Origin: Bradyrhizobium viridifuturi
GTDB taxonomy: Bacteria > Pseudomonadota > Alphaproteobacteria > Rhizobiales > Xanthobacteraceae
Direction: 5' to 3'
Assembly (NCBI RefSeq): GCF_001238275.1
Contig: NZ_LGTB01000043.1
Location: 1 to 64,000 of the forward strand
DNA: 64,000 bases
A program made the translations under genes and the position numbers. Below are positions 1 to 8,214 of this stretch, in pieces. The number at the start of each line of letters is the position of its first letter. The first letter of the stretch is position 1. Below the pieces are notes generated by a model. That model was not told the DNA's origin, did not search any database, and saw only the letters and a program-made list of their open reading frames with translations.

Positions 1-1058
1 GCGAAGCGGTTGAGCTGGTCGACCATCGTGTTGAGCGTTTCCTTCAACTGAAGGATCTCGCCCGACACGTTCACCGTGATCTTCTTCGACAGGTCGCCGC
101 CCGCAATCGCGGTCGCGACGTCGGCGATGTTGCGGACCTGCGCCGTCAGGTTCGACGCCATGAAGTTGACGTTGTCGGTCAAATCCTTCCAGGTGCCGGC
201 GACGCCGGGCACCTGGGCCTGGCCGCCGAGCTTGCCTTCGGTACCCACCTCGCGCGCCACGCGCGTCACTTCCGACGCAAACGAGCGCAGCTGATCGACC
301 ATCGTGTTGATGGCCTCCTTCAGCTGCAGGATCTCGCCGCGAACGTCGACCGTGATCTTCTTGGACAAGTCGCCGTTGGCGACCGCGATCGTCACCTCGG
401 CGATGTTGCGGACCTGGCCGGTCAGATTGTTGGCCATTGAGTTGACGCTCTCGGTCAGGTCCTTCCAGACGCCGGTCACCTCCGGCACCTGGGCCTGGCC
501 GCCGAGCTTGCCCTCGGTGCCGACTTCGCGGGCGACGCGCGTGACCTCCGAGGTGAACACCGAGAGCTGCTTGATCATCGTGTTGACGATGTTCGCCGAC
601 TGCAGGAATTCGCCGCGCAGCGGCCTGCCCTCGACGTCGAGCTGCACGGTCTGCAGCAGGTCGCCCTGCGCCACCGCGGCGACCGCGCGGGTGACCTCGC
701 GGGTCGGCCACAGCAGATCGTCGATCAGCGTGTTGACCGAGCTCTCCATATCGGCCCAGGCGCCGCTGGCGAGGCCGAAATTGACGCGCTGACGGGTCTG
801 CCCCTCGCGACCGACGACCTGCCCGACGCGCGCCAATTGCTGCGCCATGCGCTCGTTGGCGGCTGCGATTTCGTTGAAGGCGTCCGCGATCTTGCCGTCG
901 ATGCCGAGATAATCGCCACGCATCCGGACCGAGAAGTCGCCGCCGCGCATCGCCTGCAAGGACTGCAGCAGATCGTGCGAGGAATCGAGACTTCCATTCG
1001 ATGATTGGGCGCGGCGTGTTTCAGCACGGGGACGAGGCGGCGAACCGAGATCGGTCAT
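1..1058 (-). CDS. Multi-HAMP sensor protein, N-terminal part (runs off left edge)
   Basis: The reading frame starts with ATG at 1058, preceded by AGGGG, and stays open to base 1, so only the first ~352 residues are present. After a polar N-terminus come HAMP-type units; the motif VAREVGTEGKLGGQAQVPG recurs with a 92-codon (276-base) period, visible even in the DNA at about 211 and 487. No transmembrane segment is seen, which fits the soluble poly-HAMP kinases of rhizobia, whose C-terminus usually carries GAF, kinase and receiver domains; those would lie outside the window. It is divergent from the kinase at 1342. A role in osmotic or redox signalling is family knowledge, not seen here. Confidence 0.85.
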   Translation of the reverse strand, partial: MTDLGSPPRPRAETRRAQSSNGSLDSSHDLLQSLQAMRGGDFSVRMRGDYLGIDGKIADAFNEIAAANERMAQQLARVGQVVGREGQTRQRVNFGLASGAWADMESSVNTLIDDLLWPTREVTRAVAAVAQGDLLQTVQLDVEGRPLRGEFLQSANIVNTMIKQLSVFTSEVTRVAREVGTEGKLGGQAQVPEVTGVWKDLTESVNSMANNLTGQVRNIAEVTIAVANGDLSKKITVDVRGEILQLKEAINTMVDQLRSFASEVTRVAREVGTEGKLGGQAQVPGVAGTWKDLTDNVNFMASNLTAQVRNIADVATAIAGGDLSKKITVNVSGEILQLKETLNTMVDQLNRF

Positions 1059-1201
1059 GGAATTTCCCCTACGCGCTGGCCGCGAATCCAGGGACTCGGA
1101 AAAGCCAGTGTGACCATAAGAATGACTGCCTTGGATCTATTCAAGCGGGAAAACGCCAAAACCACGATTTGTGACGCAAACCGAGTAGCTTAATCGCGGA
1201 T

Positions 1202-1226
1202 GGAACCAAAAGTTCCACTGCGCGTT
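1202..1226 (+). promoter_or_regulatory. EcfG-type promoter, distal copy (P1)
   Basis: GGAAC at 1202-1206 and CGTT at 1223-1226 are separated by exactly 16 bases. This matches the GGAAC-N16/17-CGTT consensus of the alphaproteobacterial general stress sigma factor EcfG. It points at the kinase starting at 1342. Confidence 0.55.
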
Positions 1227-1294
1227 GGAACTTTTCCCGGACTGGCGTAAGCCATTCGTCTTGTTTGGTCCTCATGGACGCATGTGATTGCATT

Positions 1295-1319
1295 GGAACA
1301 TTGGCCTCCCCGGAGCGTT
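1295..1319 (+). promoter_or_regulatory. EcfG-type promoter, proximal copy (P2)
   Basis: GGAAC at 1295-1299 and CGTT at 1316-1319 have a 16-base spacer. Transcription would begin about 1325-1328, some 15 bases before the ATG at 1342. This argues against the upstream in-frame TTG at 1288 as the start. Two copies in one intergenic region strengthen the call. Confidence 0.65.
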
Positions 1320-1341
1320 TCGGGGATTGGCAGGATTGGTG

Positions 1342-3330
1342 ATGGTTAAGAAATCAGACACGCTCAAGCGGGACATTCTCGAGAGTGAGCGAAGATTCCG
1401 GCTGTTGGCCGGAGGGGCGATTGACTATGCGATTTGCACGCTCGCGCCCGATGGACGGATAATCCACTGGAACAAGGGCGCCGAGCGCATCACCGGCTAT
1501 CCGGCCAAGGCAATCCTCGGCAAGCACTTCTCGATCTTCTATCCTGAGGAGGATCGCGCATCGGGCCTTCCCGCGAAGGCGTTGCTGATGGCGCGGAAGG
1601 AAAAACACGCCGAGGCCGAGGGCTGGTGCATCCGCAAGGACGGATCGCAATTCTACGCTTCGGTGGTCATCGATCCGATCTACGAGAAGCGCAAGTTGGT
1701 CGGCTACGCCATGGTGACCCGCGACGTGACCGAGCGGCGGCAGGCGCGCGTGGATCTCGAGGCCAGCGAAAGCCAATTCCGACTGCTCGTGAGCAACGTC
1801 ACCGATTACGCGCTGTACATGCTGACGCCGGCCGGCATCGTCGCCAACTGGAACGCCGGCGGCGAGCGCATCAAGGGCTATTCGCCCCGCGAAATCATCG
1901 GCCAGAGCTTTGCGCGATTTTATACTCCGGCCGATCAGGCCGCCGGCAAACCGGCACGTGCGCTCAAGATCGCGGAAGAGACCGGGCACTACGAGGAGGA
2001 TGGCTGGCGGGTCCGCAAGGACGGCTCGTTCTTCTGGGCAAGCGTCGTGATCGATCCGATCCGCGACAGCGACGGCAGCCTGATCGGCTTTGCCAAGATC
2101 ACGCGGGACATTTCCGAGCGGCGCGAGGCGCAGCAGAAGCTCGAACAGGTGCAGCGACAGCTGGCGGAATCGCAGAAGATGGATGCGCTCGGCCAATTGA
2201 CCGGCGGCGTCGCGCACGACTTCAATAACCTGCTGATGATCATCTCGGGCAATCTGCACCGGATCAGGCGCGAGGTGATGAGCGAACGCGGCAGGCTTGC
2301 ACTGAGCGCGATCGAAACCGCGTCCGAACGGGCGGCATCCCTCACCAGCCAGTTGCTCACCTTCGCGCGCCGCCAGAGTGTCAACCCGCAGACTATCGAT
2401 GTCGCCGACAGGATCCGCGCGCTGCGTGCGGTCCTGACCAGCGCACTTGGCGGCCTGGTCAAGCTCGAGATGGACATCCAGCCGGATGTCTGGTCGGTCT
2501 TCGTCGACCCGAGCGAATTCGAGACCGCGCTGATCAATCTTGTCGTCAATGCGCGGGATGCGATGCGCGACGGAGGCACGCTGACCATCGCGGCGCGCAA
2601 CATTCCTGCCCAAGCCCAGGTGGCCGTCAGCGTGACCGATACGGGCGAAGGCATTCCGGACGATGTGCTGAGCAAGGTCTTCGATCCGTTCTTCACCACC
2701 AAACCGGTCGGCAAAGGGACCGGCCTCGGGCTGTCCCAGGTCCACGGGTTCGCGCATCAGGCCGATGGCCGGGTCGAGATCGCAAGCACGCTCGGCAAGG
2801 GCACGACGGTTTCCATCTTCCTGCCGCGCGGGACCGTGGCCGCAACGCGCTCGCGTGCCGACCACGCCATGCACGCATCGGCGACGGTCCTGTTGATCGA
2901 GGACAATCCGGCCGTCGCCGATGCGAGCACCGGCCTGCTCGAACAACTCGGCTACACCGTGCGCTGGGCGTCCAACGCAGAGGCGGCCTTGTCGGAAATC
3001 GACGCCAACGGGATCGATGTGGTGTTCAGTGACATCGTGATGCCCGGCCGGATGGATGGGCTGAAGCTGGCGCGCACGATCCGGGACATGAAACCCGAGC
3101 TGCCGATCCTGCTGACGACGGGCTACAGCGAGGGCGCGCGTGACGTGAGGTCCGACTTTCCGGTGCTGCGCAAGCCGTACCACATTCACGATCTCAGCCG
3201 CGAACTCTCCAGGTTGACAGGGCAAGGCTCAGGCGACGCGACCAGCGGCGCATCGGCAGATGCGCCGAGCGGGTTCGATTCTGCCACACGTGATAGTGTG
3301 GAGAGGCCAAAGGCCAAAGCCCGCTGCTAG
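1342..3330 (+). CDS. Hybrid sensor histidine kinase, PAS-PAS-HisKA-HATPase-REC
   Basis: A soluble 662-residue hybrid kinase without membrane segments. Two PAS domains, each ending in a TRDVTERR or TRDISERR-type linker, fill roughly residues 25-260. The H box GGVAHDFNN has the phosphoacceptor His near residue 292. An N box (NLVVNARDAM), G1 (DTGEGIP) and G2 (GTGLGLS) follow. The C-terminal receiver has its acceptor Asp near residue 564 (VFSDIVMPG). The ATG at 1342 is chosen because AGGA precedes it and because promoter P2 lies downstream of the alternative TTG start at 1288. EcfG-type promoters suggest stress induction. The signal and the final output regulator are unknown. Confidence 0.9.
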   Translation: MVKKSDTLKRDILESERRFRLLAGGAIDYAICTLAPDGRIIHWNKGAERITGYPAKAILGKHFSIFYPEEDRASGLPAKALLMARKEKHAEAEGWCIRKDGSQFYASVVIDPIYEKRKLVGYAMVTRDVTERRQARVDLEASESQFRLLVSNVTDYALYMLTPAGIVANWNAGGERIKGYSPREIIGQSFARFYTPADQAAGKPARALKIAEETGHYEEDGWRVRKDGSFFWASVVIDPIRDSDGSLIGFAKITRDISERREAQQKLEQVQRQLAESQKMDALGQLTGGVAHDFNNLLMIISGNLHRIRREVMSERGRLALSAIETASERAASLTSQLLTFARRQSVNPQTIDVADRIRALRAVLTSALGGLVKLEMDIQPDVWSVFVDPSEFETALINLVVNARDAMRDGGTLTIAARNIPAQAQVAVSVTDTGEGIPDDVLSKVFDPFFTTKPVGKGTGLGLSQVHGFAHQADGRVEIASTLGKGTTVSIFLPRGTVAATRSRADHAMHASATVLLIEDNPAVADASTGLLEQLGYTVRWASNAEAALSEIDANGIDVVFSDIVMPGRMDGLKLARTIRDMKPELPILLTTGYSEGARDVRSDFPVLRKPYHIHDLSRELSRLTGQGSGDATSGASADAPSGFDSATRDSVERPKAKARC

Positions 3331-3345
3331 TTCGGGATCAAGGAG

Positions 3346-3528
3346 CTAGCGATCCGCCGGCCAGGTTCGCCGCACCAATTGCACCCGCTCGATGCGGCTG
3401 CATTGCTCGCAGCGGTACTGAAGGATGTCCCTGCCCTCGCTTCCCGGAGAGCTGCTCTCAAGCCGCATCGTTCTGACGCAGCTGATGCAGGAGATCAGCG
3501 TCAGCAGCGGGCTGCGATCGTCATTCAT
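3346..3528 (-). CDS. Small conserved protein with a CxxC pair
   Basis: About 60 residues with cysteines in ISCISC and RCEQC contexts, ending in a basic RVQLVRRTW motif; the spacing suggests a small zinc-ribbon-like fold. I recognise this as a short hypothetical protein type common in Bradyrhizobium, but no function is known to me. The frame is open further upstream (ATG at 3564, TTG at 3657) and no clear ribosome site decides the start; the ATG at 3528 is chosen because the conserved-looking part begins there. It is convergent with the kinase that ends at 3330. Confidence 0.55.
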   Translation of the reverse strand: MNDDRSPLLTLISCISCVRTMRLESSSPGSEGRDILQYRCEQCSRIERVQLVRRTWPADR

Positions 3529-3695
3529 CGATGCCCGCGGAGGCGCGGTCGGATCGGCGATCATGGCGCTGGGCGATGCTATGGTGTTGGCTCTCACCAC
3601 AAGAAAATGCCGATCCCGCGGTTCAGGTTCCCGCCCGGAAACCTGATTTGGGCTCAAGACGGTGTGTCAGCCCCTCGTACGATCGCGCGGCCGGA

Positions 3696-4016
3696 TCACA
3701 CCCTGGCGTTACTGTGGCCCGGCTTGGCCTTTGGCTTGTCCGCTCTGGCCTTGTCTGCCTTGGCCGCCGCTGTTGGACGGTCCGCATAGCTTCGGCTCAG
3801 CCGCTCCCGAACGGTCGGGAGCCGCTCGCCGCCACCAGCGGCCTTCCAACGAACTATCAACTCGGCAACTTCGGCGCGCATCGCCATCAGCCGGTACGAC
3901 CCTTCGCTGCAATCCAGATCGCGATTGACCTGATCCCGGATCGATGCCTCGACCAAGGTCATCTCAGCCCGCAAAGTGCTGATCCTGCGACGAATTTCAT
4001 TGATCTTGTTGTCCAT
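3696..4016 (-). CDS. Small coiled-coil-like protein behind a LexA-controlled promoter
   Basis: A 106-residue charged protein beginning MDNKINEIRRRIS. Its first ~60 residues form a helical, heptad-like segment and its tail is rich in Lys, Ala and Arg. The family looks like a Bradyrhizobium hypothetical; no enzymatic motif is visible. The start is fixed by a TTGACA-N17-TCTAAC promoter whose -10 box ends 6 bases before the ATG, so the mRNA would be almost leaderless, which explains the missing ribosome binding site. A LexA box fills the promoter spacer, so the gene is probably induced by DNA damage. Its role in the SOS response is unknown. Confidence 0.65.
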   Translation of the reverse strand: MDNKINEIRRRISTLRAEMTLVEASIRDQVNRDLDCSEGSYRLMAMRAEVAELIVRWKAAGGGERLPTVRERLSRSYADRPTAAAKADKARADKPKAKPGHSNARV

Positions 4017-4021
4017 GGCTT

Positions 4022-4050
4022 GTTAGAACAAAAATAGAACATATTGTCAA
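4022..4050 (-). promoter_or_regulatory. Sigma70-type promoter of the 4016 gene
   Basis: Read on the minus strand, a perfect -35 TTGACA (4050-4045) is followed after 17 bases by -10 TCTAAC (4027-4022). The expected start of transcription is at or within a base or two of the ATG at 4016. Confidence 0.65.
4026..4040. promoter_or_regulatory. LexA (SOS) operator, GAAC-N7-GAAC
   Basis: GAAC at 4026-4029 and 4037-4040 with a 7-base A/T spacer is the direct-repeat LexA box of alphaproteobacteria. It lies across the spacer and -10 of the minus-strand promoter, ideal for repression, and about 38 bases before the plus-strand gene at 4078, which may share it. Confidence 0.7.
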
Positions 4051-4077
4051 GTCACGATCCGGCAAGTGAGGTGGACG

Positions 4078-4278
4078 ATGAGCATGGCAGCGGTAAAATT
4101 TGGTGGGGTTGCGGACCGGCTTGGCGGGCTGATGTCGCGTGCCCAGGCGCTGCGGTTGAGGAGCCTGGCCGAGGAGGCCTATCAGCCGAACCAGTACGCG
4201 CGCGACTTGACGTCAGAGGAAGCCGAACGGCGCATCGATGCCCTACGGGCGGAGATTGCGCTGGCGGACTCGTTCTAA
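4078..4278 (+). CDS. DUF3072-like small protein
   Basis: 66 residues. The stretch MSRAQALRLRSLAEEA, followed by LTSEEAERRIDAL, matches the pattern of DUF3072 proteins (about 60 residues, function unknown). ATG at 4078 is chosen because AGGTGG sits 5-10 bases upstream; a GTG at 4066 and an ATG at 4084 are in frame. It is divergent from the LexA-controlled gene at 4016 and might respond to the same operator, though no good promoter is visible on this strand. Confidence 0.6.
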   Translation: MSMAAVKFGGVADRLGGLMSRAQALRLRSLAEEAYQPNQYARDLTSEEAERRIDALRAEIALADSF

Positions 4279-4388
4279 GCCCCTGCCCGGTCGAGCCGGA
4301 CACTCCCTTAAGGCTTTGATATAGCGGCGCAGCTAGGTCTGTTCTGTTATGGCAGCTTGCCGCTGCCTGACCTTTGGGAGAGCCTTTC

Positions 4389-4643
4389 GTGCTGGAGCTG
4401 GAGAAGCGGTCGCCGCTTGCGTTCCCGATCACGCTGAAAGACGGGCGAATACTCGCGACCGTCGGCGACGCGGCGGACTATCTGTCAGCACTGAACGCCG
4501 ACCAGCGCGAGCGCGGCTATTGGAAGACGGCGATCCTGATGTTCAACAACGCGATGCGCGAACCCAGCTACCTGAGGATCGCAACGATCAACATGCGCTC
4601 TGCGCTTGTGTATGACCGTCTCGTCGACGACGCCGGCTCCTGA
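4389..4643 (+). CDS. DUF982-like small protein (copy 1)
   Basis: 84 residues with the pattern typical of rhizobial DUF982 proteins: a short beta segment (ITLKDGRILATVGDA) followed by helices and a conserved A-x-R-x-A region near the C-terminus. The GTG start at 4389 is chosen because GGGAGAG lies 6 bases upstream; the in-frame TTG at 4374 has no ribosome site. Function is unknown. A paralogue-like gene lies opposite at 5081. Confidence 0.6.
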   Translation: MLELEKRSPLAFPITLKDGRILATVGDAADYLSALNADQRERGYWKTAILMFNNAMREPSYLRIATINMRSALVYDRLVDDAGS

Positions 4644-4768
4644 TTGTGGCGCGGCAGCTACAGCCGAATCGGCGGCGGTTGCGTACGGCCGTGTTCGTTA
4701 TGGCCGCAAACAAGGTAACGGCGGTACACGCGACGGCAGGGAGTGCAATGCACTTCGGCCGCACTCTA

Positions 4769-4806
4769 GGGCCGCCAGGGAGGGCCAAGGCGGCCCATTT
4801 CTTTTC
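4769..4806 (+). terminator. Intrinsic terminator after the 4389 gene
   Basis: An 8-bp stem GGGCCGCC/GGCGGCCC with a 12-base loop is followed by ATTTCTTTT. It lies between convergent genes and ends transcription from the plus strand. Confidence 0.55.
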
Positions 4807-4823
4807 AAACCAATCTTGTCTTT

Positions 4824-5081
4824 TCAAAGCAGTTTTGCACGGACGAACAGCGTCCGCAGTGCGTTGGTCGCCTGCACTGTCAGCATGGCGTTGCCGGCCG
4901 CCCGCTCCAGCGCAACCAGCGCCTCGTCATGGAGCGAGCGGAACTCCATCCATTCGACGGCGCTGAGATTGCTGATGAAGCGGTAGGCCTGGCCGACGGT
5001 CGCGAGCGTCACTGTCTCGCCGTTCAGCCGCACCTTGAATGTCGCCTTCAGCGGCGTGTCGGATTTGGAAGTGTCACCCAT
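4824..5081 (-). CDS. DUF982-like small protein (copy 2)
   Basis: 85 residues with the same organisation as the 4389 gene: polar N-terminus, beta hairpin around GETVTLATVGQAYRFI, then a helical half ending in RTLFVRAKLL. The two proteins share the ATVG(D/Q)A turn and overall length but little else. It is transcribed toward copy 1 and away from the helicase at 5195. Function unknown. Confidence 0.6.
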   Translation of the reverse strand: MGDTSKSDTPLKATFKVRLNGETVTLATVGQAYRFISNLSAVEWMEFRSLHDEALVALERAAGNAMLTVQATNALRTLFVRAKLL

Positions 5082-5194
5082 GGCGCGGTTGTGCGCCGCG
5101 GCGCGTTAATGTCAATCTAATTTCTCTGCTTCCGCGCAGCTGTGCCGGCCCCGCTGAATCGCAATGTCTGTTAGCGTTTCCCAGGGGGTGATTC

Positions 5195-7324
5195 GTGCCT
5201 GATCTTGCCAACACAGCCTATCTCGATGCGCTCAATTCCGAGCAGCGACGCGCCGTCGAGCATGGGGTCGGCAAGGATTGCATCGTCGGCGCCCCGCTGC
5301 TGGTGATCGCGGGCGCGGGCTCGGGCAAGACCAACACACTCGCCCATCGCGTTGCGCACCTGATCGTCGCCGGCGCCGATCCGCGCCGCATCCTGTTGAT
5401 GACCTTCTCGCGGCGTGCTGCGGCGGAAATGGCCGGCCGCGTCGAGCGCATCGCACGCCGCGTGCTCGGCGACCGCGCCTCCGTCATGACCGATGCGCTG
5501 AACTGGGCCGGCACGTTCCATGGCATCGGCGCGCGGCTGCTCCGCGAATTCGCCGAGCGTATCGCGCTCGACCCGGCCTTCACGATCCACGATCGCGAAG
5601 ACTCCGCCGATCTGATCAACCTGGTCCGTCACGATCTCGGTTTCTCCCGTACCGAAAGCCGGTTCCCCACCAAGGGCACCTGCCTTGCGATCTATTCGCG
5701 CTGCGTGAATGCGGAAATGCCGATCGAGGCCGTGCTCGGCCAGTTCTTCCCGTGGTGCTCCGGCTGGGCCGGTGAATTGAAGCAGCTGTTCGCAGCCTAT
5801 GTCGAAGCCAAGCAGCGGCAGAACGTGCTCGATTACGACGACCTCCTGCTCTACTGGGCGCAGATGGTGACAGACACCGCGCTGGCCGAGGAGATCGGCG
5901 GCCGCTTCGACCACGTGATGGTCGACGAATATCAGGACACCAACCGCCTGCAGTCCTCCATCCTGCTCGCGCTCAAGCCGACCGGGCGCGGGCTCACAGT
6001 GGTCGGCGACGACGCGCAATCGATCTATTCGTTCCGCGCCGCCACCGTGCGCAACATTCTCGACTTCCCGAGCCAGTTCAGCCCCGCCGCCGAGATTGTC
6101 ACGCTCGACCGAAACTATCGCTCGACCCAGCCGATCCTGTCGGCCGCCAACGGCGTGATCTCGCTGGCCAAGGAACGCTTCACCAAGAACCTGTGGACCG
6201 ACCGGACCTCGACCCGCAATCCGCTGCTGGTCACGGTCCGCGACGAGGCCGACCAGGCGCGCTACATCGTCGAGCAGGTGCTGGCCAATCGCGAGGAAGG
6301 TGCGCTGCTGAAGCAGCAGGCGGTGCTGTTCCGCACCTCCTCGCACAGCGGACCGCTGGAGGTCGAGCTGACCCGCCGCAACATTCCGTTCGTGAAATTC
6401 GGCGGCCTCAAATTCCTCGACGCCGCGCACGTCAAGGACATGCTGGCCCTGCTGCGTTTCACCGCCAATCCGCGCGACCGGGTCGCCGGCTTTCGCATCC
6501 TGCATCTGTTGCCCGGCGTCGGGCCGGCCTCGGCACAGCGCGTGCTCGACCGCATGGCCGAAGCCGCCGATCCAATCGCCGCGCTCGCAGCGCTGCCGGC
6601 GCCGCCCCGCGCAGGCGCGGACTGGAGGTTGTTCGTCGAGACGATCGAAAACCTGCGCTTCTCGGAATGGCCGGTCGACATCGAGCGCGCACGGCTGTGG
6701 TACGAGCCGCATCTTGATCGCATCCACGAGGACAGCGAGGTCCGCCGCGCCGACCTCATCCAGCTCGAGCAGATCGCCGCCGGCTACCCGTCGCGCGAAC
6801 GCTTCCTCACCGAGCTCACGCTCGATCCGCCCGACGCGACCAGCGACCAGGCCGGCGTGCCGTTGCTCGACGAGGATTACCTGATCCTGTCGACCATCCA
6901 TTCCGCCAAGGGGCAGGAGTGGAAGTCGGTCTACGTGCTCAACGTCGTCGACGGCTGCATGCCCTCCGACCTCGGCGCCGGCACCTCGGCCGAACTCGAG
7001 GAGGAGCGCCGCCTGCTCTATGTCGCCATGACCCGCGCCAAGGACGATCTGCATCTCATGGTGCCGCAGCGCTTCTTCGTCCACGGCCAGGCCGCCAAGG
7101 GCGACCGCCATATGTACGCCTCGCGCACCCGCTTCATCCCGGAACGACTGCTGCCGATGTTCGAGCGGACCACATGGCCGCGCGCAGCCGCCGCGCAAGC
7201 CTCCTCCCCCAGCCGTGCGCCGCCGATCGATATCGCGCGCGGATGCGCGGCATGTGGCGCTGACGAAAATCCCCTCCGCTCCCGGAACGAAGCCACCGGC
7301 CTCGCGTTAGCGCGGTGTTCGTAA
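5195..7324 (+). CDS. UvrD/PcrA-family ATP-dependent DNA helicase
   Basis: 709 residues, superfamily 1 3'-5' helicase. Visible motifs in order: Walker A AGAGSGKT (about residue 40), VDEYQDT (Walker B), GDDAQSIYSFR (motif III), LDRNYRS (IV), STIHSAKGQEW (V) and YVAMTRAKDDL (VI). The GTG start has AGGGGGTG just upstream. Length is close to PcrA, but the 2B region is short and the tail carries a CAAC motif, so it may be one of the additional UvrD-like helicases of rhizobia rather than the main UvrD. It unwinds DNA during repair or replication restart. No LexA box was found upstream. Confidence 0.9.
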   Translation: MPDLANTAYLDALNSEQRRAVEHGVGKDCIVGAPLLVIAGAGSGKTNTLAHRVAHLIVAGADPRRILLMTFSRRAAAEMAGRVERIARRVLGDRASVMTDALNWAGTFHGIGARLLREFAERIALDPAFTIHDREDSADLINLVRHDLGFSRTESRFPTKGTCLAIYSRCVNAEMPIEAVLGQFFPWCSGWAGELKQLFAAYVEAKQRQNVLDYDDLLLYWAQMVTDTALAEEIGGRFDHVMVDEYQDTNRLQSSILLALKPTGRGLTVVGDDAQSIYSFRAATVRNILDFPSQFSPAAEIVTLDRNYRSTQPILSAANGVISLAKERFTKNLWTDRTSTRNPLLVTVRDEADQARYIVEQVLANREEGALLKQQAVLFRTSSHSGPLEVELTRRNIPFVKFGGLKFLDAAHVKDMLALLRFTANPRDRVAGFRILHLLPGVGPASAQRVLDRMAEAADPIAALAALPAPPRAGADWRLFVETIENLRFSEWPVDIERARLWYEPHLDRIHEDSEVRRADLIQLEQIAAGYPSRERFLTELTLDPPDATSDQAGVPLLDEDYLILSTIHSAKGQEWKSVYVLNVVDGCMPSDLGAGTSAELEEERRLLYVAMTRAKDDLHLMVPQRFFVHGQAAKGDRHMYASRTRFIPERLLPMFERTTWPRAAAAQASSPSRAPPIDIARGCAACGADENPLRSRNEATGLALARCS

Positions 7325-7343
7325 TCGGCAAACGACCATCCCC

Positions 7344-7384
7344 GACGGCTTCGGCGCGGTGCTCCGCGCTGGAGCCGTCTTTTT
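7344..7384 (+). terminator. Intrinsic terminator after the helicase
   Basis: GACGGCT (7344-7350) pairs with AGCCGTC (7373-7379), with an inner GCGCGG/CCGCGC stem, followed by five T. It ends the helicase transcript before the convergent cyclase gene. Confidence 0.8.
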
Positions 7385-7400
7385 GTTGCGCCGCGTCAAT

Positions 7401-8132
7401 TCACGCCGAAAACAGTGTAACCGGCTGGTCGAAGCCCTTCAGCGTATAGTCGGAACCGGTCGCCGTGATCATGCTTGCGGTTCGATCCCGCACGGCTGAT
7501 GTGACCAGGATCTCGCCGGACTTCGCGATCGCTTGGGCCCGGGCCGCGCGATTGACCACCGTGCCGACCGCCGTCAGGTCACGATGGGTTTGGCCGAACT
7601 CACCGAAATTGGTGTCGCCGCTGTCCATCCCGATGCCGATTCCGAGTTCGATGTCGCCGGCGCCGATCGCCTTTACTAGCGTATCGTGCCTGTCCTTGAA
7701 GCGGCGCTGGATCTCGCGCGCCGCCAGCAGGGCCTGCACGGCGTGATCGTCCCGCCGTACCGGGAAATTGAAGATCGCGAACACGGCATCGCCGATCGTC
7801 TTGTTGAGGATGCCGTCATAGCGCCAGATCGCGGCGGCGCAGTCGTCGTAGAACGCGTCGAGCAGCGACGTCAGCCCGTCCTGCGCGATGGTCTGCGTCA
7901 AAGTGGTGTAGCCGCGCAGATCGGCGAACAGGATGGTGGCGTCGATGGTCACGGCGCGCGCCTTCATGATCTTCGAGAAGGCCATCTCGCAGATCGTGCA
8001 GGTGTTCGGGTTCATGCGGCTCGGCCGGACGCCGAACAGGCGGAACGGCGCCGACAAGGGGCCGCGCAGCGGGATCGGCATATGCAGATTTTGCCAGCAG
8101 CCGAGGCAGATCGTTGCGGGTTCCGGAGTCAT
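7401..8132 (-). CDS. Class III adenylate/guanylate cyclase with N-terminal Cys pairs
   Basis: 243 residues, soluble. The N-terminus has two CxxC pairs, CLGC (Cys9/12) and CTIC (Cys45/48), that could bind a metal. The cyclase domain follows with both metal-binding segments (FADLRGYT, TIGDAVFAIF) and the transition-state region ending in NRAAR, so it should be catalytically competent and make a cyclic nucleotide. The ATG at 8132 is preferred because the Cys pair follows at once and GGTGGA precedes; an in-frame ATG at 8168 is possible. It lies upstream of, and in the same direction as, the region shared with the PilZ gene, but the PilZ gene is transcribed first. Confidence 0.85.
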   Translation of the reverse strand: MTPEPATICLGCWQNLHMPIPLRGPLSAPFRLFGVRPSRMNPNTCTICEMAFSKIMKARAVTIDATILFADLRGYTTLTQTIAQDGLTSLLDAFYDDCAAAIWRYDGILNKTIGDAVFAIFNFPVRRDDHAVQALLAAREIQRRFKDRHDTLVKAIGAGDIELGIGIGMDSGDTNFGEFGQTHRDLTAVGTVVNRAARAQAIAKSGEILVTSAVRDRTASMITATGSDYTLKGFDQPVTLFSA

Positions 8133-8214
8133 CGGCGTTCCACCGGCTGTTCCAGCGACGAAACCCATTCCAGCCTGGCACGGTCGGTCATGGTGTCCTG
8201 CGAGATTGCCGCGC

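Noticed and set aside
166..560. Near-identical DNA blocks 276 bases apart
   Set aside because: They are explained by the 92-residue HAMP repeats of the sensor protein, not by a mobile or intergenic repeat.
1227..1248. Third GGAAC between the two EcfG-type promoters
   Set aside because: No CGTT at 16 or 17 bases downstream; it is probably part of the GGAAC/GTTCC dyad only.
1354..3225. 623-codon minus-strand open frame opposite the hybrid kinase
   Set aside because: It is a shadow of a real gene in GC-rich DNA; the product is Arg/Asp/Leu-rich without domains, while the plus strand shows complete kinase motifs.
5082..5194. Search for a LexA box upstream of the UvrD-like helicase
   Set aside because: No GAAC-N7-GAAC or GTTC-N7-GTTC is present in the gap.
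5171..7198. 675-codon minus-strand frame opposite the helicase
   Set aside because: No domain, poor composition and no ribosome site; the helicase motifs on the other strand are complete.
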